Shown piece after piece: positions 22,932-32,800 of a DNA stretch of 64,000 nucleotides. Location: positions 7,068,001-7,132,000 of the forward strand of contig NC_016133.3 in the NCBI RefSeq assembly GCF_000005505.3. The letters are read 5' to 3'. This DNA is from Brachypodium distachyon. Taxonomy: Eukaryota > Streptophyta > Magnoliopsida > Poales > Poaceae. Both the position numbers and the translations under genes were made by a program. Within the stretch, counting starts at the first letter, position 1. Every line of letters starts with the position of its first letter. The notes below the pieces were generated by a model, which was not told the DNA's origin, searched no databases, and was given only the letters and a program-made list of their open reading frames with translations.

Positions 22932-25257
22932 TAAAAAAATTAAAAAAGAATTCTGTAGTTGTGTATACGTACCAATGTACCCACGTGTTGAAAGTGCATG
23001 CAGCGAGCCCACGTAACAAAAAGACCACTGGATCGTTGTTGATCCATCGATCCATCGAAGGGACATGAGCCGGTACGGCATGAAAGTAGGTTGCGCGCTT
23101 GGATCAATGGATCCCCCATGTGATGCGAGCACCCACGGCATGCATGAAAGTACTTTCTCTGCGTTCGTTTCGGGACCCTCGTTGGTTAACTCCTCTCAGC
23201 TAGCGGGGGCGCGCTTGGACGACGTCCGTGGACAGAAAATTTCATACAGAGGAGGACGCAGAGGACTCTCGTAAGAGACCAACGATACGTCGTATAGCTT
23301 ACTGTACGTTATTAATTCGTGAAATTATAGGGGATATTGGCGGCCGTGGGGTACCCGGCACCCGGCGGCGGCCCACGTCGGGGAGCACGAGGCTCGTGTA
23401 GGCTCAGGGGTGAGGTCGCTTTCCTTCCTTCCTCTGGCGCGGCACAGGGACGGGACACGAGAGTATTTTTGTCTTGTTGACTGGCCGGTTGATCTTTTAG
23501 CAGTAGTACTAGTACTACACTGCTCGTACGTACGCGTACCTCACGGTTCCCTCCCCTCCTCCTCGGATTCTTTTTTACGTGCTGCACCTGCGTGGCATGC
23601 CTCAGAGTCCAGGCTCCTCTGCAGGAGCACACAGAGTAGACTGCTACTCCCGGCTTCTCGTCGCGGTATATATACATGATGTCGTTAATTACGAGGGACG
23701 GACGATCGGGCCGCCCGCCGGGATGTGAAAGTACTGATACGATTGATGCATCCACGACGCCAAAAGTGGCACGGTTTTTTTTTTTTGGGTGATCGGAAAA
23801 GGCAGCTACTGCTCCACCCAAGCTGCCAATGCCAAAGGAGGCGCAGTGTGATGGATAGATACACTGCTCCGGCCTCTCAGCTTCTTCGTTTTATGATGGG
23901 AGAAAAGCAAGTTCATCTTTTTCTTTTCTTCGATTTTGGTAATATGTTTTTTTTATCAGTCGACGTGTTTGGTAATCAAATCTTAATTTTACGAGGGCCT
24001 GGGAGATGCAAACATTATTTTATTTTTTCGATCGAGTACTTCATTTTTGTTTCTGTTTGAGGTCTCTATAGATCCCTTTTCTATGTGTTACGGGACGTGA
24101 AATCCATTAGCCATGAAATAATTTAAGTTTTGCTCCCTGGCAACAGTTTCAGATGGTCAGCGATTTCAATAGCAAGCCTCTGAAAGTGGACGAGGACGAA
24201 GAGGAGGATCTGGAAGACGAGGACGAAGATGAGGAGACAAGGACGTGGACGAATATATCGGCCTTCACCATTTGTCTAAACTATGAAAGGCTGAAAACTG
24301 CAAGTAGCCAATAGCACACTGTGTACCATCCAGCGTAATGTCTAAATGTGTATTTTTGTTGCGCAAATGTACTTGTGTCAGAACTTGGGAACAGATTCTA
24401 CTTTTTGGTGTTATTTATTATACAAAAACGTTGTGTGTATTTAGCTCAGTTCAATTTGTTGGTGCTTTGATGAGCTAGCTTGTGCTTCAGATGGTATAAG
24501 CGGCCTACTTGTTAAGCATGAATTTGATTATCGATCGCATTTGTTGACATGTAAACCTCACGAAACAGTTACTCATCAGAGTTTAGTGGGTTTTGTCTGA
24601 CAGGGGCTGATGACAGGACAAGGAAACAAACAGGCAACAGCAGACGCAACGTTAGCAGTTCCTGCATCTTAGCTTTATTTTGTTTCGGTGAAGTAAAAAT
24701 TTGGGATAATTCGTGTTGCATGAGTACTGGCCATGATGAGCAGTACAACAACGTCAGCTCTTTTTTCTCTTCTTTAATCTTTTTTTTAGATTGGGGAAAC
24801 AACTTCAGCTAGCCGTGGGCTTTGGCGTTGGGCCTCTAATGTCTCGGTCGGGCCGGAAGCATACAGGCTCAACCTGGCCTATTATTGGCTGGATGGAACA
24901 GTGTTCTCAAACAAAAAAACTGGATGGAGGAGCGGGCTTTCTGTGCTTCCTCGAGATCCGAAGCTGGACGAATATTTTTTTTGGCCTGGTCCAATTACTT
25001 GTTTTTCAAAGGCAAACTTGTTGGACCATCCTTTGAAAAGATACTACAGCACAAAAAAAAAACTCCAGTAAACTTGCTTGCTTTAAAAAATTAAACTACT
25101 GCAGCAACCCTTCAAAAGAAAACTGCCGCAGCAACCTTTAAAAAAATGCAGCAATGAATCTACTACTGAAGAATTTTAAAGATAAAACCTTTTATTATTC
25201 CAAAATAATAATCTTTGTTATATCTGTATTTGGGAGTATCTCCCTGTTTCCCAATTA
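22932..25257. other. Intergenic region, no confident gene
   Basis: A Glu/Asp-rich 54-codon ORF (24152-24316, +) may be an exon fragment. 23312-23821 (-) is open but has no recognisable motif and unusual composition. A TATATATA stretch lies near 23667. Nothing is supported as a gene. Confidence 0.4.
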
Positions 25258-25370
25258 CCACCTCCGTTTCATAATTCTTGTCTCAAATTTGCGCAAAAGT
25301 GGATATATCTATTCCTAAAAAACGTCTAGATACATGTAATATTTCGACAAGAATTATGAAATGGAGGGAA
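25258..25370. mobile_element. Stowaway-like MITE
   Basis: 113 bp between TA dinucleotides. The ends CCTCCGTTTCATAATTCTTG and CAAGAATTATGAAATGGAGG are near-perfect inverted repeats of about 24 bp. Confidence 0.85.
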
Positions 25371-25939
25371 TAGATCAGAGATAAGCTAGCACGTGCACAA
25401 CCGAGAGGACTTCTTTAACTCGTCTAGATTGTTGAAATTAAGCTAGGCTCGGAACTTATGCTATATCCAATTTCCATGTCCAGTCAGGAAGTAGTTAATT
25501 AATTAGACCGAAAGGGGGCTAGAGCTAGCTCTTCTCTTGGAATATAATCTTGTCGAAGGAAATGCTGTGTTTCACTTGCAGAATCGAGGATCGAACACTA
25601 GCTTGTTACACCTTGCGCGCGTCAAAAGAGATCGGAAGAAGTACGAACCGGAGTTGGTAGCGATATGTTCCCTTCTTCCTTGTTGCAACGAAAATACTTG
25701 ATTACCTCGCGGCAGGCATATATACCTTGTCTTGAAGAATTAATGCTTCTATTGGTATATAGGGTGGTACCACCGTCCCTTACGAAAGCATGCATGCACG
25801 GGTGTGCTCTGGCTTAGGCTCACAGCCTCCCAAATCAATCGGCATAATTAAGAACCTTTCTTTTCCCCCACCCTAATTTCGTCGTCCTAATCTTTAATGT
25901 CGTTTTTCAACATGCCGTGCTCCTTTTTATAACTTATAA

Positions 25940-26275
25940 CACTACAAAATACGTGAATATCCCTGTCGGCCGGAAACCGACAGGAAAATGTATTTTCCCG
26001 ACAGGAATAGAACTCATGTGTCTCAGACGACAGGAATATCCGGCAAGGATAGCTGCACAGGGATATTCCAATATGCCCGTGTGTTCACCGATAGGAGATA
26101 TAATGTGTCGTCAGGTCATGGCTCGTCAGCTCAAAGAATTTTCCTGTCGGGTTACTGCTGTCGGCGCACTCCTTCACCGACCGACTCCCTTCGATCCTGG
26201 TGGGAGAAGCTTTATTTGTCGTGACCTTCCAAGCTTCGCAGAGCCAAGTGCGGCATCGTCCTCCTTACCCTCAGG
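25940..26275 (+). mobile_element. CACTA transposon end (fragment)
   Basis: Begins CACTACAAAATACG, the CACTA terminal consensus. Subterminal CCTGTCGG/CCGACAGG motifs occur at least five times in both orientations. No matching inverted end was found, so this looks like one end only. Confidence 0.7.
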
Positions 26276-26540
26276 AGCATATATATGGATCGAGAGGAAT
26301 CATCGCATATTCCAAAATCGCTGCACTCTGATCACAAAGATCTCGAAGGACATCGAAGATGAAATTACTAGGTGAAAGAGTGTAGGTCGTTTGAGAGAGT
26401 AGCATCGTGTATGTGGGGACTTTGGGTCCTTGCTTTCTCTTTCTTTGTTTCTTCGGTAATATGCTCGCTCTTTGCGTGTATTGTTTGTCGAACGGTGGGC
26501 CGTGGACTAGCTTCGACCCTTCTTCTTAATTCAAAAAGGC
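26276..26540 (+). mobile_element. LINE 3' tail fragment
   Basis: The frame reading WIERNHRIFQN...DIEDEITR, ending at 26375, matches the very C-terminal segment typical of plant LINE reverse-transcriptase polyproteins. It is followed by a T/C-rich 3' UTR-like stretch. In the same reading frame it runs on from the CACTA fragment. Confidence 0.55.
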
Positions 26541-26543
26541 ACA

Positions 26544-26828
26544 TGAAGAGTTTATGCACCGAATCAGTTCACCCAAAAGCTCAACCTGATGGGGAAATTA
26601 AAGGAGGGCAATCGACTTATACTTCGACCCCCCCCCCCCCCACATGTGGCTCCCACGGGTCTAAACGTCGACCGAAAGTGGGTTGCAATTTAATTGCGTC
26701 AGTTGGGTCACGAATTCGAGACCTATTAATTGGCTCTGATATCATGAAGAGTTTCATGCACCGAACCAGTTTATCCGAAAGCTCAAGCTGACGGAGAAAT
26801 GAGGACAATCTACTTATTCTTCACAACG
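26544..26828 (-). mobile_element. TRIM (miniature LTR retroelement)
   Basis: Two direct repeats of about 85 bp (26544-26630 and 26745-26828) share TGAAGAGTTT.ATGCACCGAA and the spacing of AGCTCAA.CTGA. Read on the minus strand, the right repeat is followed by TGATATCAGAGCCA, a primer-binding site for initiator Met-tRNA. The left repeat is preceded by a G14 purine tract (plus-strand C run at 26629-26642). GCACA flanks both ends (26539-26543, 26829-26833) as a 5-bp target duplication. There is no coding capacity, as expected of TRIMs. Confidence 0.75.
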
Positions 26829-27307
26829 CACATTCTTGTGTGGTTCCTAAAAACCCTTAGGCTTCGATCGGATATATGTAATCGAACCTATGGACTTCTC
26901 TCCTTCAGAAACACCGATTACAACGTTACAGACACAGACGCCACATGACGCGTAGTCAAACTCATAGACTCCTTTCTAAAATAAATAAATAAATCATAGA
27001 CTCCTAATCCTTTTTCTTTTTCTTTTAAATAGATACAAACAACATTGTATAGCAGTACTTCTCTGGTTGTACAAAATGATGACACACTATTGGTAACATG
27101 CAGACGAGCTAATCAAATGCTCGATGTACATTCATTCTTTTACATCATAAAACGAGAGCGTACTCCCATAGTCGCATGCATATATACAAACAGTATACGT
27201 ACTCTCCAGCAGTCCAGCTCATATATATGCATGCATGCACGCGGTATATCATATGCATATATATGGATCGATCGATGGCATTCTTATATATATACGTACG
27301 TCGGTTG

Positions 27308-27655
27308 TCATGGCTCCGATGAATCAATATCTTCGGCGGTGCCCTGCGATATCTTCTTCTCCTCCTCCTCCGGCGCGACGGTGACGACGGCGTGGCCACG
27401 GTGGCTGGGGCCGGACGGCGGCAGGCGGTTCCACCGCCAGCCGAGGCCGTACGCACTATCCTCTCCCCGGCGCAGCGCGCGGCGGCGCCACGGCGATCCC
27501 ACGACGCCCGCCGAGGTCCAGAAGGGCGCCATGGCTATGCCGATGCCGCCGGGCGCCCTTTCTTCCGCGCTCACCAAGATGGCTAGTCCGCCAGCACAGG
27601 CTACTGCCATGGCCAGAACGAGCGCCAGGAGCTTGGATCGCATCGACGAGTTCAT
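27308..27655 (-). CDS. Secreted peptide precursor with IDA/PIP-like core
   Basis: 115 residues with an N-terminal hydrophobic signal peptide or anchor (residues 5-30, cut plausibly after VSA), a variable Arg-rich middle and the core RLPPSGPSHRGH at 77-88. The (P)PSGPS.R.H pattern belongs to the IDA/IDL and PIP families of secreted signalling peptides, whose mature 12-14-mers are sensed by HAESA-like or RLK7-type receptor kinases. Unlike typical IDA precursors, an acidic tail of about 27 residues follows (EEEE...AEDIDSSEP). No intron is needed. A TATATATATA box lies about 92 bp upstream (27747-27756). Family membership is inferred from the short motif only. Confidence 0.62.
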   Translation of the reverse strand: MNSSMRSKLLALVLAMAVACAGGLAILVSAEERAPGGIGIAMAPFWTSAGVVGSPWRRRALRRGEDSAYGLGWRWNRLPPSGPSHRGHAVVTVAPEEEEKKISQGTAEDIDSSEP

Positions 27656-27746
27656 CTCGGCCTGTATAATTAACGATATGATTTTGAGGAATGCTTAATT
27701 CTTCTCGGTGCTTACAAGCAATGGAGCTAGATGTGGTCTCTCTCTC

Positions 27747-27756
27747 TATATATATA
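27747..27756 (-). promoter_or_regulatory. Candidate TATA box of the peptide gene
   Basis: TATATATATA lies about 92 bp upstream of the ATG on the minus strand, next to a CT/GA-rich tract. Confidence 0.45.
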
Positions 27757-28367
27757 CGCGCAAGGAGATCTATATGTTGCTGAGAGGTCGATGATGCTAG
27801 CTCAGCAAAACTTAAATTCCCGTACGGCAAGAAGTTAATTTATACCGCGCAAGACATTTAGGGATTTTTGGGAGTAAGCGCGGCATGCAATAATGGTCTT
27901 TCTTTTAACCGAGCATGTGCTGGTGGTTAGAAGGTAATGGCTGAATCGAATAAAGACCGGGAAATTAAGAGAAAGTGGTTCCGTGGTGCTTTCGGTCAAT
28001 AAAGCTAGCTAGATCGGTCGATGCAAAGTTGGCACCACTCCACGACACAACTGTATCCGGCCGATCGATCTGCCGTCCGTGGCAAGGAAAAATTGAATTT
28101 GCAAGAGCTCACAGTTGTGCTTTGCGCGTGGAGCCTTTGCATATCTGTATCTTTTCTGTGAGGCAGCTTTTAGTTTGAGCGCTGGATTTGGTCTGGGATG
28201 CGAGCTAGCTTCCATCGGCATCCCTATGGGCCCCGTAGAGACTACTACTGTACAAGATATACCAATAAAAATTACTCAAACTCAAACAGATCTCCACACA
28301 AAAAGAGAGAGAAATTATCTATTTTTTAGCGAAGAGAGAGGAATTATCTTCTTCTTTTTTTGAGCGT
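27757..28367. other. Upstream region of the peptide gene
   Basis: No gene is visible. 28274-28305 (CTCAAACTCAAACAGATCTCC...) is repeated at 29500-29530. GAGAGAAATTATCT-type motifs recur three times at 28306-28382, next to the LINE insertion point. Confidence 0.4.
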
Positions 28368-28382
28368 AGAGAGAAATTATCT

Positions 28383-29363
28383 TTTTTTTAGGGAGAATCG
28401 CCACTTTATTGATTAGCTAAAATTGGGGGATACAAAAGGGATCGGGCAATTCGACTAGCCAGACATAGCGGCTGTCCTGCCGAGACGTTGATGCGCGCGC
28501 CAGAGCATGCGCCTCCCCATTCGAGGAATGACCTCCGTGCACAAAGTTCACCGATGAGAACCGGGGGAGCCGGTCCTTGATCTCTTGCAGGACAAGAGCA
28601 AAGCGTCGAAGGCCACGCGGACCCGGGTGGCCTGGAGTCCTCCGCCAGCGAGAGTGCCTCTCTGCATGCCAACGTCTCTAGGGTTCCTGGATCATCCACA
28701 CCAGCGATGGCTTGGGCCGACGCTCCAAGGAAGTGGCCTGCCGCATCCTGGCAGACTGCCGTGATCGCCCCGGTGCGTGAGAGCTTTGCGACAGCATCAT
28801 CCACATTTATCTTGACATGATTGGGTGGCGGAGGAACCCACCGCTTCACCGGCTTCGGAGGAGGAGGCCGGAGTCGCTTCACCTAAGCAGGTGATGAAAT
28901 CTCAAGATCACGAAGGAACGCCTCGATGAAAGAGTGCGTCGATAGAGGGTTCTGGTAGTGTTCTTCATGCAGCACCTTTCTTCGGGCGCACCAGATCGCC
29001 CAGAGTGTCACAAAGCATCGGGTCAGTTCATCATGTGGCAGTGACTCGATCATAGCAAAAATCCATTGCTTAGCATCCGGTTCGGCTGTCCTCGTCATGT
29101 GTTCTTGAAGGTTCTCCGGCGCGAGCGCCCAGACACTCCTGCGCATATTGCAATCGAGGAGTGAATGGCGCCATGAGTCCGGTTCTCCGCACACGCCGCA
29201 CACACTCGACGTGGCCATGCAACGGCGATGGCGAACATCTCCAGTAGGAAGTGATGTCCGTGCCAGGCGCCCCTGGAACACCCGCAATTTGGATGGGACC
29301 TGAACCCTCCACAGCTCAGCCCAGTTCTTCTCCAGAGCTGCATGGTCAGTCCAGTTCTTCTCC
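28383..29363 (-). mobile_element. 5'-truncated LINE with 15-bp target duplication
   Basis: Two consecutive minus-strand ORFs cover the C-terminal part of a plant LINE polyprotein. 29345-28883 encodes the zf-RVT region (WRVQVPSKLRVFQGRL, then CGVCGEPDSWRHSLLDC). 28882-28406 encodes a type I RNase H-like domain (KINVDDA, then TLETLACREALSLA). The end carries AATAAAG and an A-rich tail (plus-strand T run at 28382-28389). AGAGAGAAATTATCT occurs at 28368-28382 and 29364-29378 as a perfect target duplication. The element is truncated at its 5' side and frame-interrupted, so it is inactive. Confidence 0.88.
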
Positions 29364-29845
29364 AGAGAGAAATTATCTAGCACGGGTTGCGGGAGGCACT
29401 TCGCAGTTGGGCCGGCAGCCTGGGAAGCTTGACACTTGTATAACTTGGGCCTTAGGGGAATTTGAACCTTCTGGTCCAATATACTGGGCTCTCGGCCTGA
29501 CCTCAAACTCAAACAGATCTCCACACAAAAGAAACGAGCAATCTAAAAAAAAAGAATTGCCCTAAAAATAGCTTTTAAAAAAGAAAAGAAAACCTGCTGA
29601 CACCATCACTGCCTTGCCGACTCTCTGCCCCGCATTAAGCGCCGACCAACCGGCCGCCAGGCCGAGAGCCCGACTGCCCGAGAGTGTCAGTGAGACCACG
29701 ACGCTCCTTCCGCGGCTGCTCCTCGCGCCGCAATCGCGCACCAAAACACCAAGAAAAGCTCCTTTTCTCTTCCCCCCCTCCAGCCCTCCTTTCGCACCCC
29801 AGGAAGGATCGCCAGCGGCAGCATCAGCACAAGAAGTTCCCCCCC

Positions 29846-32800
29846 ATGAGGCTAAGATCCCTGCCGCCGCTTTCCCTCCTCCTTCTCCTCTTCGTCCTCC
29901 TCCAGTCCGAGGCAAACGCGTTCGCCTCCCCCACAGGTGAATCCGTCGCCCCCCTTTGATATTTGTTCAAATGTGCGATTCGATCTTGCTTTCTAACTCT
30001 TGACTCGTGCTTTTTGGCTGCAGATAACATCGTGAGGCAGCTCTCCTCGGTCGTGAAGTGGCCGCGGGGTTCTTCCCCCCACTCGCCCAAGCAGTCCTCG
30101 CACTCACAGTATGGTGAGTCGCCGCTTAGCTTGCTGCTGATATGCTCATGCTGTTCGAGGGTTTATTCAAAACTCTGCTTAGCTGGTTTCTTGGCGATTA
30201 GGGATTGGTGCGAGCTCGGGCGAGGGTGACAGATTCGATTTGGTTTAGTAGTCTGTTTTGCTTCTTGCTGTAGGTTGCATAGCGGTAGTGGCTGAGTTGG
30301 CGAGTTTCATGTATTCCTGTAATTGTAGTATATCACACTGATTGGAAGTAAAAAAAACTGTAGGGAGAAGACATGTACTACCTCCGTTACTAAATACTAC
30401 TCCCTCCGTCCGGAAATAAGTGACGTGGATAAGATGTTCTAGATTTGTCCTAAGTCAAGTTTGACCAAATTTGTAAAAAAATATATTAACATCTACGATA
30501 TCAGATAAGTATTCTATAAACATATATACAACTTGACGGATTTAATAAAACTAATTTAGAGTGATAGATGCCTGTAGATTTTTCTATAAATTTGGTCTCA
30601 AACTTTCAGAAGTTTGACCTAGGATAAACCTAGAACATCTTATATTTGGGAACGGAGGGGGAACTAAATAGTAACGTAAAAGTTGGAGTCTGGACAAGAA
30701 GCTAATCATCTATCTGGACCTTTGTCTCCTTTTCCTTTGATCTTTGCATAAACATGTCAGTTTATCATGGTAAAGCTCATAGCTCTTTAGAACTGGAAGT
30801 TAATCTTGTTAGTTAACTCCATCTCTGGCATGGCCTGATTTTTTTTCATCAAATCAGTAATTGCGAGATGAATACATACCGATTCAGTAGGCTTGCTCAT
30901 TTTGAAAGCAGTGCAGCATGAATTTGTTTCTACCTGTGGTGTAGTGAACCTGTTTTTCCTCCTTGGTACACATATGCTGTTTTTTTCTCATCCATAAATG
31001 AAAGACAGGTGAGGAAACAGGAGCAGTTGTACTGACCGGAAAACTCTCATTAGGGTCAGACATTTTAAATATTTCCTATTTTTATGCATGATTTTTGTTT
31101 CCTTTAATTACAGCTCAAATTCTAAGCTCAGACATATGCGGAGTTTGATTCCTCATTTCTAAAATGTACTGAGCTGAGTTGGATATGGGTTTAACTCATT
31201 TGCAATCCCAGCTTGTGAATATAAGTTACAAACTTACAATTGCTGATGAAATTTGTGTTCTGCCTTGACCTTGGTCTCATTGTTAGGTTCTTCTCTGTTG
31301 TGGCAGATGGGAATGTGGCACTGCAATTTGAGAGTGGCTACTTTGTGGAGACCCTTGTTGAAGGAGACAAGCTTGGTGTCACGCCGCACACCATCAGGGT
31401 GTCCCCGCTTGAAGGCGGAGAGCTCCTTGCAGTAGACTCAGCACATAGCAACATTGTGCGAATAACCCCGCCGCTATCCGAATGTATGTTTTCCTCGTGC
31501 TATCCTCAGTTCGGTGCCTACTTCTGTACATATTTTGGGGGGATTTTGTATGGTACGCAATCGGTGGCTCTTCCTAACGAATAGCCACGATTAGTCTCAT
31601 GTGGATCGTAGCATTAACAAAAAAGAACTACCAATTGTAACTTTTAGAGCAGATATTATTAAACATACCAGTGGACTATCCAAGGCAATCAAGAAGAGGT
31701 ATGCAGATATTTTCTGATCATTCCTCTTAAGTAGCAGTTCTTGATTTACTGGCACATGAGTACTTCATTGCAACTAAATTTAAAGCACCCTTGAAGAAAT
31801 TTGGATTCTCATATGTTCAAACAGTATTAAATAGTTAAATACACTTTGGGTGTGAAAATTGACTAAAGGCATGCATACTGTGATGTGAACCGGTGTCCGG
31901 TGTTCCATACCTTTTAGTGAGAGGGATAACTATGATTTTGAGGACCTTTTTTTTTAACTAACGATTTTGAGGATTTGACCCTCACAATTCGGCGGCCAGC
32001 GTATAGGGAGAACCGTACACTACTAACATCCATGGCAGTCATTGAATCAACTCCATGGTGTGATCAAGTATCAACCTTGCTGGTTGCACGGTCAGCCTAT
32101 CCACGAAGGATTTTTCCTGCTAGCAGATCGAAGAACAAGCAAGAAAATAACAGCATAAGCAATCTGAAATTGCGACTATGCCAGATAGAACAATAACCTC
32201 AACGAGATAATAATGTGGGTTTCCAAAAATGGCATTTTCAATAGGTTTATCAGACACTAGAGATACGGCCATGAAGTTTGCAACTTTGCTAGGCACTTCA
32301 GTAAACAAAACTCTATATGAAGAGGCCAGAACTTTTACCATACAATCCTATATGATCTCCTGGACTCTAGCTTAGCCAGGACTTCAGTTCTAAACTTATT
32401 ACATGTCTCTGGCCCAAACTGAGGTGGCACAGCACTCGTGGATTTTGGCCAAGTCTTCGAAAAATCATGGTGGGTTGACTTGTTTGTAGAAGGCAGCGAG
32501 AAGTGGATCATCCTCATGTGTTCTTCTTAGCTTAATGGTCTTTATGAGCTCAACCTTGATCTTGATCCTTCTCTTGTTCCTCTTGTCTTGAGCTTGGTCA
32601 GCAAGTGGTGATGTGGAAATAATAGTAGCAGTGAGTGTATCCATAGGAGAGGCGTCCACGTCGATGTGCCTAAAGAAATATGATCTAAATATTGTGATCA
32701 ATAGGCCCGGTAGTTTTGCTACTGAGAATGGTATTACAATTTACAACCTCTGCAGATAGCAGGGCAAGACTAGTCGCTGGTTCTTTCCAGGGGCATGCGG

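Noticed and set aside
23312..23821. 169-codon minus-strand ORF
   Set aside because: Composition is irregular and there is no recognisable domain; it is probably chance.
23825..23850. TGCCAAAGGAG phrase resembling miR399
   Set aside because: Only the first 11 bases agree and no matching star arm is visible.
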